A program made the translations under genes and the position numbers. From an uncultured bacterium (GTDB lineage: Bacteria > Planctomycetota > UBA1135 > GCA-002686595), in NCBI GenBank assembly GCA_937896235.1, contig CALBMX010000032.1, forward strand, positions 62,001 to 126,000: a stretch of DNA of 64,000 bases, written 5' to 3'. This document shows, one piece after another, positions 27,421 to 35,883 of the stretch. The notes beneath the pieces were generated by a model. It was given only the letters and a program-made list of their open reading frames with translations. It was not told the origin of the DNA and did no database searches. Within the stretch, counting starts at the first letter, position 1. Every line of letters begins with the position of its first letter.

Positions 27421-28812
27421 ATGACTTCGAAATCGAAACCAAATGGTCGTGCTCTTCGAGTTCTACTTGCCGAAGACGAACCCCTCATCGCGGAGACGTT
27501 AGGAGATGCATTGGAGGAAGCGGGCTTCGAGGTCGTGAAGGCAGTGGATACCGACTCCGCTTTGTCGCTTCTAGAGTCGATGGATCCCGATGTCATCCTT
27601 ACCGATATCCGCATGCCCGGTGCCGGCGGAATGGAAATCCTGAGAGCGTCCATGGCTAATGACGACAGTCGGCCCGTGCTCGTGATGACCGGTTTCGCGA
27701 CCGTTGATAATGCAGTCGAAGCCATGCGGCTCGGTGCAGTGAATTACGTGCAGAAGCCGTTTAGCAACGACGCCGTTGTGCAGATGGTTCGCGGTACATC
27801 TAAAGTGCGCGCACTCGAGGTCGAAAATGCCTCTCTGCGCGAGCGGCTTCGCGTGCAGACTTCGTGTGGAACGATGGTCGGCGCCTCGACCGCCATGACC
27901 GCCGTCTTTGATCGGATTCGCACCGTTGCCGTGACAGACGCAACGATTTTGATCGAAGGCGAGAGTGGAACCGGCAAAGAGCGTGTCGCCTTGGCTTTGC
28001 ATGCAGCAAGTGGGCGCGCGAGCGGGCCGTTTGTCGCTATCTCCTGCGCGGCACTACCCGAAAGTTTGCTTGAGGCGGAGTTGTTTGGCCACGAAAAGGG
28101 TGCGTTCACCGACGCCCACAAAGAGAAACACGGTCGCTTCGAAATCGCGAGTGGGGGCAGCCTCTTTCTAGACGATATCGACGACATGCCGCTCCCCGTT
28201 CAGGTGAAGCTCCTGCGGGTCTTGCAGGAGCGGAAGTTTGAGCGCCTCGGAGGTGAGAAGACTATCGAGATCGATATCCGCGTGATCGCGGCCACGAAAG
28301 CGCCCCTTCGAAAACTGGTGCGCGAGGGCAAGTTTAGGGAGGACCTGTTTTATCGGATTCACGTTGTCCCCGTTGACCTACCTCCACTGCGCGAGCGCGG
28401 TGGAGATATCTCCTTGTTGGCGCGTCACTTGGTCGAAAAGCATGGTGGCGAGCGCACCTATACCATCTCGGAAGCAACTCTCAATGCGCTGGAGCGCTAT
28501 CCATGGCCCGGCAATGTTCGCGAACTCGAAAACGCTGTGCAGCGTGCTATCGCGCTCGCCGGAACCGGACGCGATTTGAAACGGGAACATCTCTTACCCT
28601 TGGACGAGCGTTGGCGCGGAGCTACCGAGCCAACAGATGAAGTGCGCCCTTTGCGCGAAGTTCTCAAGGAGGCCGAGGCGATCCACTTGGCCCGCGCACT
28701 CGAGTCCACCGGGGGGCACCGTACCCAAACTTCGGAGCTACTCGGCATTTCGCGGAAGGTCCTCTGGGAGAAGCTGCGCGAACATGGACTCGGCGGGGAC
28801 GAAGAGGTTTAG
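27421..28812 (+). CDS. sigma-54-dependent response regulator (NtrC type)
   Basis: This 463-residue activator has three domains. The receiver (1-125) has acidic pocket E18/D19 and phospho-site D62 in TDIRMPG. The AAA+ domain (about 145-380) has Walker A GESGTGKE near 179 and an arginine-finger region DLFYRI. The C-terminal Fis-type HTH reads TSELLGISRKVLWEKL. The sigma-54 contact loop is GAFTDA rather than the usual GAFTGA, and Walker B ends in FLDDIDDM, so the usual catalytic Glu is Asp. Both changes are single, conservative-to-moderate replacements; activity may be altered but is not excluded. The ATG at 27421 is preferred over an upstream GTG at 27301 that overlaps the GGDEF gene. No histidine kinase gene lies beside it. 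Confidence 0.9.
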   Translation: MTSKSKPNGRALRVLLAEDEPLIAETLGDALEEAGFEVVKAVDTDSALSLLESMDPDVILTDIRMPGAGGMEILRASMANDDSRPVLVMTGFATVDNAVEAMRLGAVNYVQKPFSNDAVVQMVRGTSKVRALEVENASLRERLRVQTSCGTMVGASTAMTAVFDRIRTVAVTDATILIEGESGTGKERVALALHAASGRASGPFVAISCAALPESLLEAELFGHEKGAFTDAHKEKHGRFEIASGGSLFLDDIDDMPLPVQVKLLRVLQERKFERLGGEKTIEIDIRVIAATKAPLRKLVREGKFREDLFYRIHVVPVDLPPLRERGGDISLLARHLVEKHGGERTYTISEATLNALERYPWPGNVRELENAVQRAIALAGTGRDLKREHLLPLDERWRGATEPTDEVRPLREVLKEAEAIHLARALESTGGHRTQTSELLGISRKVLWEKLREHGLGGDEEV

Positions 28813-28819
28813 GCGACCC

Positions 28820-29599
28820 GTGGAATTCACCGCATCCCTTATAGCTCTAGCAAAAGATCTACCTGCCGTGGAGCTGCCTCCCGGGTCTGTCGTGATTGCC
28901 GATTTGCATCTAGATGGCGAAGTCCCAGAAGATGCCGAGCAGTTCGAGGCACTGCTACAGCACTTGGCGAAAGCACCAGTTCTGGTCATTCTAGGGGACT
29001 TATTCGAGTATTGGCTCGGGCCGACCCAGGCCCGTATGCCGGGCTCTTTGCGTTTTCTGGATGCTCTCCGTAGATTCCCGGGCAAGATCGTCTTTGTCCC
29101 TGGCAATCGGGACATCCTCGCCGGCGCCGAACTTGAAGAGGCGCTGGGAAGCACAATCCTTATGGATGGATTTGTTGGACTCGTCGGTGGGGGAGAGCGC
29201 GTTCTGTTTTTGCATGGCGACGAGCTTTGTATCTCGGATGCCTCCTATTTGCGCTTGCGCAAGATTTTGCGCGCGCGAACGCCTCGCTTGCTTGCGCGCA
29301 ATCTACCGGGGTTCGTGACACGCGCCTTGGCGCGCCGGCTACGCCGACACTCTGCCCATACCGTGCAATACAAAAAGCAAAAAGCCGAAACCGGGCAAGA
29401 CTCTCAATTTGCGAATGCCCTCGTTCGGGCCGCTGGGTGCAGCGCGGTGGTCGTTGGGCATGCCCATACGTTTCAGGAGACCGTGTTTGCCGATGGTTCG
29501 AAGTGGTATGTACTTGACGCTTTTGGTGGTAAGCAGGACGCTCTCTTTGTCTCCGCGCAGGGCGAAATTCAATTCGGGCACGCCTTAAAATCCAGTTGA
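28820..29599 (+). CDS. UDP-2,3-diacylglucosamine pyrophosphatase-like (LpxH) metallophosphatase
   Basis: This protein of about 259 residues belongs to the calcineurin-like phosphoesterases and shows their metal-binding motifs in order: IADLHLDG, LGDLFEYWLG, VPGNRD, FLHGDELC and VVGHAHTFQE. The FEYW and GNRD patterns and the HGDELC.SD segment resemble LpxH, which cleaves UDP-diacylglucosamine in lipid A synthesis. The family is broad, so I put the substrate below certainty. The GTG at 28820 is chosen because GAAGAGG lies upstream. An ATG at 28784 would overlap the regulator gene by 29 bases. It is the last gene of the rpoN-divergent cluster, although no functional link to the regulator is evident. 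Confidence 0.75.
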   Translation: MEFTASLIALAKDLPAVELPPGSVVIADLHLDGEVPEDAEQFEALLQHLAKAPVLVILGDLFEYWLGPTQARMPGSLRFLDALRRFPGKIVFVPGNRDILAGAELEEALGSTILMDGFVGLVGGGERVLFLHGDELCISDASYLRLRKILRARTPRLLARNLPGFVTRALARRLRRHSAHTVQYKKQKAETGQDSQFANALVRAAGCSAVVVGHAHTFQETVFADGSKWYVLDAFGGKQDALFVSAQGEIQFGHALKSS

Positions 29600-29728
29600 A
29601 AGACGTCCCCGTTTATTTCGCCAACGTCGCTCCAGTTCACAGCGAGCAACGCCACGCCGGACTCGGCGCCAAGGTGCAGTCTGCGCCGACTCGACCCCTC
29701 TTCTTGCGCCCTGGGAGTGGCCTTGTCC

Positions 29729-29753
29729 AGCCTGTCGTCCTAGTCGACAGGCT
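29729..29753 (+). terminator. hairpin in the gap before cmk
   Basis: A perfect nine-base inverted repeat (29729-29737 / 29745-29753) with a seven-base loop lies in the 246-base gap between the LpxH-like gene and cmk. It lacks a T run. The rest of the gap shows no other feature I can support. Confidence 0.45.
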
Positions 29754-29845
29754 TCGCTAGTTGTATAGAGTGCAATCTAAATGTGGCTCTCCACTGAGTG
29801 TGTCCTCACGTGGTTGGATAGCATGTGCACCTCGGAATCCTTGTC

Positions 29846-30553
29846 ATGACTGATCAGAACTCACAAAACAATGCAGCGGCCCCAGGTCACGAGCATCTTG
29901 TTGTCGCCCTGGACGGGCCGGCTGGTGCAGGCAAGAGCACGGTTGCAAAACGTGTGGCCCATGAATTGGGAGTGCGCTTCTTGGATACGGGCGCCATGTA
30001 TAGGGCTGTCACGTTGAGGGCGCTCGAACTTGGGATCGACCCAGGGGATCACTTGGGATTAGGAACTTTGGCCGCTGGTCTGGCCTTGGATTTTAATGAA
30101 GAGGGGCAAGTCCTCGTCGAAGGCGTGTGTCTCGAGCCTGCTATTCGAGCGCAGGCGGTGACGTCCCTCGTCTCCGAAGTCTCGGCTCATGGCTCTGTTC
30201 GGGATGCCGTTGTCGCACGCCAGCAAGAGCTTGGGCATACGTGGCCTGGGCTCGTGGCGGAGGGGCGGGATACGACCACGGTTGTCTTTAAGGATGCACC
30301 ATTCAAGTTTTATATGGACGCCAGCTCGCGCGAGCGGGCCAAGCGTCGTTCGAAACAAGAGGGCCGTGAAAAGGAGATCGAATCCATCCAATCCGACATT
30401 GAGCGCAGGGACCACTACGACTCGAGTCGGGCGCACTCCCCGTTGCAAGTCGCGCAAGATGCTCACGTCATCGATACGGATCAAAAGAGCCTCGAAGAGG
30501 TGGTGCACCTAGTTCTGTCCATAATTCGCGGTGATTCGCGAGACCAGGCATGA
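29846..30553 (+). CDS. cmk: cytidylate kinase
   Basis: This 235-residue kinase phosphorylates CMP and dCMP. The P-loop is DGPAGAGKSTVAKRVA near residues 24-39, followed by LDTGAMYRAVTL, the diagnostic CMP-binding segment. A central EGRDTTTVVF and the lid region RERAKRRSKQE complete the fold, and the C-terminus has the usual DRxxSxxPLxxAxDAxVIDTD pattern. The gene order cmk-plsC-rpsA occurs in many bacteria and supports all three calls. It overlaps plsC by four bases (ATGA). An upstream GTG at 29825 would add seven residues; ATG is preferred. Confidence 0.95.
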   Translation: MTDQNSQNNAAAPGHEHLVVALDGPAGAGKSTVAKRVAHELGVRFLDTGAMYRAVTLRALELGIDPGDHLGLGTLAAGLALDFNEEGQVLVEGVCLEPAIRAQAVTSLVSEVSAHGSVRDAVVARQQELGHTWPGLVAEGRDTTTVVFKDAPFKFYMDASSRERAKRRSKQEGREKEIESIQSDIERRDHYDSSRAHSPLQVAQDAHVIDTDQKSLEEVVHLVLSIIRGDSRDQA

Positions 30554-31158
30554 GTGCGGATAGCAAGCTTCGGACACGTAAGGGGTGGACTTACTACGCC
30601 TGTCAGGTCTCCTCTTGGTTGACTTGCCGGACCTACATTCCGACCCGTGTGATCGGACTGGAGAATATCCCGAAGACGGGCCCGGTCGTGATCGCTTGTA
30701 ACCACCAATCTTGGCTTGATATCCCGATAGTGACGGCTTTTGTGCCTCGCCATGTGTCTTTTGTCGCCAAAGATACGCTGGCTAGTGGTTCGATCATGGC
30801 CCACATTCTGGAGCATTCAGGAGCGGTCCTTTTGAAGCGGGGGGAGTCCGATGTGGCTGCCATGCGCGAGATGGTGGCCCATTTGTCCGAAGACGATTGC
30901 CTTTGCGTTTTCCCTGAGGGCACACGCACTAGGGACGGTTCTATGGCGGATTTTCAGCGTGGCGCACTGCTCGCGGCCCGCAAGGGCAAGGCCCAAGTCG
31001 TTCCGGCTGCCATCAGCGGCTCCTTCCAGGCTTGGCCCGTCGGGCAACGAATTCCGCATCCACACTGCATTACGCTGGAATTCGGAAAACCCATGGATCC
31101 GCGAGATGGGGTGGAAAAGGTTCAATCCGAAGTGGCTGCAATGCTTGCCAGTCGTTAG
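30550..31158 (+). CDS. plsC: 1-acylglycerol-3-phosphate O-acyltransferase
   Basis: This 202-residue acyltransferase adds the second acyl chain to lysophosphatidic acid during phospholipid synthesis. The catalytic HX4D motif is ACNHQSWLDIP near residues 52-57, the phosphate-binding FPEGTRTRDG near 122, and the intermediate block ends in VVPAAISGS. One weak N-terminal hydrophobic helix fits membrane association. The start overlaps the cmk stop. Length is typical of the short bacterial PlsC. Confidence 0.92.
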   Translation: MSADSKLRTRKGWTYYACQVSSWLTCRTYIPTRVIGLENIPKTGPVVIACNHQSWLDIPIVTAFVPRHVSFVAKDTLASGSIMAHILEHSGAVLLKRGESDVAAMREMVAHLSEDDCLCVFPEGTRTRDGSMADFQRGALLAARKGKAQVVPAAISGSFQAWPVGQRIPHPHCITLEFGKPMDPRDGVEKVQSEVAAMLASR

Positions 31159-31267
31159 ACTCCCGGGTTCTCAAGTGACCGTTAGGCGCAATTTTGGCGT
31201 CATCTGGCCTTGCGTCTTTGTTCTACGGACCTCCATTTCGTCCCTTAGATAACCCCTTCCCATTCCC

Positions 31268-33241
31268 ATGGCACTTATTTCACGTCGCGTCAAAGCATTC
31301 GAGCTTGACGCGGAAGTTCTCGACTCCGAAGTCGAAGACATTCTTGGCGGTTTTTCCGTCGAAGCTCTTAATGAAGAGCTCAATGCTACCATTCGCAGCA
31401 TCCCTATCGACAGCATCGTCAAAGCGACGGTCGATACGGTTGACGAACGCACAGGCCTCGTCGTTCTCGATGTTGGTGGCAAGTCCGAGGGTACGATCCC
31501 TCTCTCCGAGTTTGGCGAAGAGCTACCCGTAAAGGGACAAGTCTTCGATGTCTACTACTCGGGACTGGACGAAACGGACACAGCAATGCTTTCCAAGCGC
31601 CGCGCAGACCGCTTGGCCGCATGGGAAACCGTCTCTCAAAAGTACAATGAGGGTGACGAAGTTCAGGGCGAAGTCCAACGCAAGATCAAAGGTGGATTGC
31701 TCGTCGACGTCGAAGGCGTCAACGTCTTCCTGCCGGCAAGCCAGGTCAACCTGCGCAGAACGCATGACATCTCCGAGTTCATCGGTGAACCGATTCGTGC
31801 GCGCATCATCAAGATTGACCCGGAGCGAATGAACATCGTCGTCTCCAGGCGCAAACTGCTTGAAGAAGAGCGCGCTGAGAAGCGTGAAAGCCTTATGGAG
31901 CAGCTCTTCGAGAAGCAAGTCCGTATGGGCACGGTCAAGAACATCGCCGACTTCGGCGTGTTCGTCGACCTTGGCGGTATCGATGGCCTTCTGCACATCA
32001 CCGATATGTCTTGGGGCCGCTTGAAGCACCCCTCCGAGATGGTTGCCATTGGCGACGAGCTCGAGGTCATGGTCCTGCGCGTCGATCGCGAACGCGAGCG
32101 CATTGCCCTTGGTATCAAGCAGAAGAGCCTGTCCCCATGGGACGGCATTGAAGAGCGCTACGCCGTTGGCAATAAGGTCAAAGGCAACGTGGTCAACATT
32201 ATGTCTTATGGCGCATTCGTGAAGCTTGAGGACGGCGTCGAAGGCCTCGTTCACATCTCCGAAATGTCCTGGACCCGCCGTATCAACCACCCTTCTGAAT
32301 TGCTCACGCAAGGTGAAGAAGTTGAAGTCGTCGTTCTCGCTCTCGACCTCGAGAAGCAAGAGATCTCACTTGGTATGAAGCAAGCCGAGGCAAACCCTTG
32401 GGACCTTGCTCAAGAGCACTATCCCCAGGGAACGATCATCGAAGGTCGCGTCCGCAACCTTACGACCTACGGCGCATTCGTCGAGATCGAGGAGGGCATC
32501 GATGGCCTCCTGCACGTCTCGGACATGTCTTGGACGAAGAAGGTTGCGCACCCCTCCGAGGTTGTCAAGAAGGGCGACAAGCTCACCTGTGTCGTACTCT
32601 CGGTCGATGTAGACAAGCGTCGTATTGCCTTGGGCCTCAAGCAGTTCACCCCCGACCCGTGGATGGATTCGATTCCGAATAACTACCACGTCGGTGACCT
32701 GCTTTCGGGCCATGCCACGAAGATCACCAACTTTGGTGTGTTCGTGAAACTTGAGGACGACCTGGAAGGCCTACTTCACGTCTCAGAGCTTGCCGATCAC
32801 AAGATCGAAAGCCCCGAAGACATTGTTGACCTTGGCATGAAGATTGAAGTTCGCGTGATTCGCGTGGACCTCGACGAGCGCAAAATCGGCTTGTCCTTCG
32901 TCCACGCTGACTTCCCTGAAAATGAGGAGTTCGTCAAGAAGGCCGCAAAGGCCGTCAAAGACGCTGGCGTAAAGGAAGTCTCCATGGGCTCGGGCATTGA
33001 CTTGATGTCAGCCTTAGGCAACACCAAGCTGAAGGATTCTCAGGCTGAAGTTGAGACCGCTGAAGTTGAGACTGCTGAAGTTGAGACCGCTGAAGTTGAG
33101 ACCGCTGAAGTTGAGACCGCTGAAGTTGAGACTGCTGAAGTTGAGACTGCTGAAGTTGAGACTGCTGAAGTTGCATCTGCTGAAGTTGCATCTGCTGAAG
33201 TTGCATCTGCTGAAGAGGAAACCAAAGAAGGCGAAGCCTAA
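31268..33241 (+). CDS. rpsA: 30S ribosomal protein S1 with pentapeptide-repeat tail
   Basis: This 657-residue protein holds six S1 (OB-fold) domains at about residues 48-110, 128-195, 213-283, 300-368, 385-455 and 472-541. The last four share the GxVxNIxxFGVFVxL..IDGLLHISDMSW core. S1 binds mRNA near the ribosome site and helps load it onto the 30S subunit. After domain six comes a helical linker and then an unusual acidic tail: eight AEVET units, three AEVAS units and a charged end (residues about 592-657). The tail DNA is a near-perfect 15-base tandem repeat. No Shine-Dalgarno sequence is evident before the ATG. Two hairpins (33282-33359) follow the stop. Confidence 0.95.
   Translation: MALISRRVKAFELDAEVLDSEVEDILGGFSVEALNEELNATIRSIPIDSIVKATVDTVDERTGLVVLDVGGKSEGTIPLSEFGEELPVKGQVFDVYYSGLDETDTAMLSKRRADRLAAWETVSQKYNEGDEVQGEVQRKIKGGLLVDVEGVNVFLPASQVNLRRTHDISEFIGEPIRARIIKIDPERMNIVVSRRKLLEEERAEKRESLMEQLFEKQVRMGTVKNIADFGVFVDLGGIDGLLHITDMSWGRLKHPSEMVAIGDELEVMVLRVDRERERIALGIKQKSLSPWDGIEERYAVGNKVKGNVVNIMSYGAFVKLEDGVEGLVHISEMSWTRRINHPSELLTQGEEVEVVVLALDLEKQEISLGMKQAEANPWDLAQEHYPQGTIIEGRVRNLTTYGAFVEIEEGIDGLLHVSDMSWTKKVAHPSEVVKKGDKLTCVVLSVDVDKRRIALGLKQFTPDPWMDSIPNNYHVGDLLSGHATKITNFGVFVKLEDDLEGLLHVSELADHKIESPEDIVDLGMKIEVRVIRVDLDERKIGLSFVHADFPENEEFVKKAAKAVKDAGVKEVSMGSGIDLMSALGNTKLKDSQAEVETAEVETAEVETAEVETAEVETAEVETAEVETAEVETAEVASAEVASAEVASAEEETKEGEA
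33044..33208 (+). repeat. 15-base tandem repeat, 11 copies, in rpsA
   Basis: Eleven head-to-tail 15-base units lie in frame within rpsA. The first eight encode AEVET and differ only at the last base (C or T); the last three encode AEVAS. Near identity at silent positions points to recent slippage or unequal recombination. Confidence 0.97.
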
Positions 33242-33281
33242 TCGGTGACCTTGGAAGCGGCCCTGGCCGCATCGATTTGAC

Positions 33282-33359
33282 CCCGCGCCGTCCCTAGGTT
33301 GGCGCGGGATCTAATCTTCTTGATGAGTGCCGAGCGGCTTGTAACCGCTCGGCACTCAT
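33282..33359 (+). terminator. tandem hairpins after rpsA
   Basis: Two stem-loops follow the rpsA stop: an eight-base stem (33282-33289 / 33301-33308) followed by ATCTAATCTTCTT, and a perfect 15-base stem (33323-33337 / 33345-33359). The second ends 19 bases before the next start codon. Together they should end the cmk-plsC-rpsA transcript. Confidence 0.7.
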
Positions 33360-33378
33360 TGTGTATATATAGAGAACC

Positions 33379-34518
33379 ATGAAACGACGACTGCTAACCC
33401 TAGGCCTCGCAGGCATAGCCTTTTGGGGTACGAGTTGCTTCCTCCTGAACCCGACCCCGATTGAAAACAGCGGTCGTTTTGGTACGAGGACGGACGTCAA
33501 TAACTCTCTCGGTGATGGCGACGGGCCCGTAGCGGATGAGTTCATCCCAGCAATGCGTAGCGTGATCGATGGACTTCGAACGGGTGAGGATGAAATCGTC
33601 AGGAGCTTGCTGCTCCGCATGCGTGCCCGCGGTCCCTCCGGAGCGACGCTCGGGTGGATTAAAGACGTCGAACGAATCCTGGTAGGCAGGGACATGGTGT
33701 CCCACCTCGGGCTCTCCCTGGAAGTCCGCCTCTTACCAATCGATGGCGGAGGGCAAACGCGGATGCTTGGCTTGCGCGCGAACACCTTCCCTGACTCGGT
33801 CGAATCGATCTCGCTTTTTATCAGTCCGCCGACGCTCAAGATTGACCGTACTTGGATTGACGCAACGGGCCAAGATGGGCAAGAGTCTGATTCCGTTGGG
33901 ATCGATACGATGACGATCTTCGAGCTCTCCGTTGAAGAATCGGATTGGATACCGATCATTCCATTGGGGGTTCCCAGGGGACAGGCGGCAGCCGTGCGTG
34001 AGATTTGGAGTCTGGAAATGCACCATTGCTACTTCATGCTCGGTGGTGAGCAGATTCCGGTCAACGCGCCTTTGGTCGCACCGTGCGAGCGCTACCTCTT
34101 GGGGAGTCACCTTCAGCTTGGTTGGCTTGAGCCCAATGCCGTTGCTGAGTTCGCTTCATCTACCGAGACTTTCAACATGTCCCAGCTTGTGGAGCGCGCA
34201 GTTCGGACCCGACCCTCCGACTGGCCGGTAGCCTTAGATTGTGTGGAAGGTGTCCTCGACAGCATCTCACAAGACCGGATCCAACAGCTGGCTCCGGTGC
34301 TTCGCTGGATGGCAACTCCAGAGGTGTCAAGAGACGAGTGGGGGATTGCGCACGCCCTTGGTGCTATGGAGGGTAACGACATTCTCGTGGACGGTGCGTT
34401 AGTCCATCCCTCTGCCTTGCGGCAGAACCCGAATGCTTGGAGGCGCTGGTTAAAAGCACGTGCATCCCTTCGAAGCCAAAGCGTCCCTAGTAATCTTGAC
34501 CTTCCTGAAGGCAACTAG
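33379..34518 (+). CDS. unknown exported protein, possible lipoprotein
   Basis: I do not recognise this 379-residue protein. It starts with two arginines and a hydrophobic stretch (about 4-19) ending in GTSC, a weak lipobox match, so export and perhaps lipid attachment are likely. The mature part has a helical segment (about 55-100), a beta-rich middle and a helical C-terminal region (about 260-379). No catalytic or binding motif stands out. A TATATATAG sequence (33364-33372) lies a few bases before the ATG and could be its -10 element. It sits alone between the rpsA terminators and tyrS. Confidence 0.7.
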   Translation: MKRRLLTLGLAGIAFWGTSCFLLNPTPIENSGRFGTRTDVNNSLGDGDGPVADEFIPAMRSVIDGLRTGEDEIVRSLLLRMRARGPSGATLGWIKDVERILVGRDMVSHLGLSLEVRLLPIDGGGQTRMLGLRANTFPDSVESISLFISPPTLKIDRTWIDATGQDGQESDSVGIDTMTIFELSVEESDWIPIIPLGVPRGQAAAVREIWSLEMHHCYFMLGGEQIPVNAPLVAPCERYLLGSHLQLGWLEPNAVAEFASSTETFNMSQLVERAVRTRPSDWPVALDCVEGVLDSISQDRIQQLAPVLRWMATPEVSRDEWGIAHALGAMEGNDILVDGALVHPSALRQNPNAWRRWLKARASLRSQSVPSNLDLPEGN

Positions 34519-34582
34519 CATTCTTCGATTGCCTGCTAGGGACGGGTGCTTGAATGCTGTGTCATACTTTTTATTACTTCCA

Positions 34583-34620
34583 GGTCGCCCTATTGGAGCG
34601 CGACCGCCAATCTGATTTTT
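34583..34620 (+). terminator. hairpin plus T run in tyrS leader
   Basis: A six-base stem (34583-34588 / 34600-34605) is followed after ten bases by TTTTT (34616-34620), 27 bases before the tyrS ATG. It may be the terminator of the preceding gene or an attenuator. A second pairing, 34482-34490 with 34536-34544, overlaps the preceding stop codon. Confidence 0.35.
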
Positions 34621-34647
34621 CGAGAGCCATTGTCTGGCCTACCGCTG

Positions 34648-35865
34648 ATGACTACTGCAAAACCCGCCCAGGGACGCCAGGCCGACCTGGTCGCCTTTGC
34701 CCGCAATACCGTTGACCTAATCAACGAAAAGGAGCTCTTGGAACTTTTGTCCGAGGGGCGCCCGTTGCGCGTCAAGTTTGGGATGGATCCCTCTTCGCCT
34801 GACTTGCATGTGGGGCACATGGTTCAGCTCTTGAAGCTTCGCGAGTTGCAAGAGTTGGGGCACCAAATCGTGCTCATCGTTGGCGATGCAACGGCGATGG
34901 TTGGCGACCCAACTGGAAAGAACAAGTTACGTCCTCAACTCTCGCGCGAGGACGTCGAGCGCAACCTAGAGACCTATACGGATCAAGCTCGCCTGGTACT
35001 GGATCTTGAGAGGACCGAGATCCGGCGCAACTCCGAGTGGTTTGACAAGATGGACTTTACCGAGCTCCTCAAACTTGCCAGCCGAATGACCGTCGCCCAA
35101 ATGGTCGAGCGCGATACGTTTCAAAAGCGAATGAAGGCTAACGAACCCATTGGGATTCACGAGTTCTTGTACCCCTTGATGCAGGGTTGGGACTCTGTCC
35201 AGGTTAGGGCAGATGCCGAGCTGGGTGGCACGGATCAACTCTTCAACAATCTGGTGGGACGGACTCTACAGGGGCAGGTCGGCCAAAGGCCCCAGGTGGT
35301 CTTCACGGGACCGCTCATCAACGGGCTTGATGGCCGCAAGATGTCAAAGAGCTACGAGAACTCGGTCAGCTTGACGGATCCTGCGAACGAGATGTTTGGC
35401 AAGCTGATGAGTCTCGACGACGAGTCTATGGAGGAGTGGTTTCGGCTGCTCACGCAGCTACCTGACGAGGAGCGCCAGACTGTTCTGGCAGGCCATCCTC
35501 GGGAGGCAAAGGCGCGCCTCGCGGAAGAGATCACAGCATTCCTTCACAGCCCAGATGCAGCTAAAGAGGCGCGGGCGGCCTTTGATAGCCAGTTCCGGGA
35601 TAAGAATGTACCCGAAGATATTCCACTTCTGGAATGGCCAGCTCAAGGTGAGGAGCTGCCGCTCTTCCTGCTGGTCGCGAAGTTAGGTCTCGCCCAGACC
35701 AGCTCCGACGCGCGACGTCTGCAAAAGCAAGGCGCGATCCGCGTCAACGGCGAGCCCGAACTAAATGACAAGCGACGGTTTGCCACAGGTGAGACCGAAG
35801 TCTTGCTACAAGTCGGAAAGCGACGCTTTGCTCGGGTGCTCATTAGCGAAGTCACATCAAGCTAA
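34648..35865 (+). CDS. tyrS: tyrosyl-tRNA synthetase
   Basis: This 405-residue class I enzyme attaches tyrosine to tRNA-Tyr. The HIGH-like motif is DLHVGHMVQLLKL near residue 49, the KMSKS motif is present exactly as GRKMSKSYENSV near 230, and an S4 RNA-binding domain ends the protein (about 340-405, with DARRLQKQGAIRVNGE). The DPSSPDLHVGH start and the length fit the TyrRS type 2 group. The ATG at 34648 is preferred over an in-frame start at 34546, which adds 34 residues of unlikely composition. It is convergent with the sulfatase-fold gene, separated by only 18 bases. Confidence 0.95.
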   Translation: MTTAKPAQGRQADLVAFARNTVDLINEKELLELLSEGRPLRVKFGMDPSSPDLHVGHMVQLLKLRELQELGHQIVLIVGDATAMVGDPTGKNKLRPQLSREDVERNLETYTDQARLVLDLERTEIRRNSEWFDKMDFTELLKLASRMTVAQMVERDTFQKRMKANEPIGIHEFLYPLMQGWDSVQVRADAELGGTDQLFNNLVGRTLQGQVGQRPQVVFTGPLINGLDGRKMSKSYENSVSLTDPANEMFGKLMSLDDESMEEWFRLLTQLPDEERQTVLAGHPREAKARLAEEITAFLHSPDAAKEARAAFDSQFRDKNVPEDIPLLEWPAQGEELPLFLLVAKLGLAQTSSDARRLQKQGAIRVNGEPELNDKRRFATGETEVLLQVGKRRFARVLISEVTSS

Positions 35866-35883
35866 GCTGACAAGCTGGCGAAC

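Noticed and set aside
33044-33208. CRISPR-like array
   Set aside because: The repeats are contiguous without spacers and lie in frame inside rpsA.
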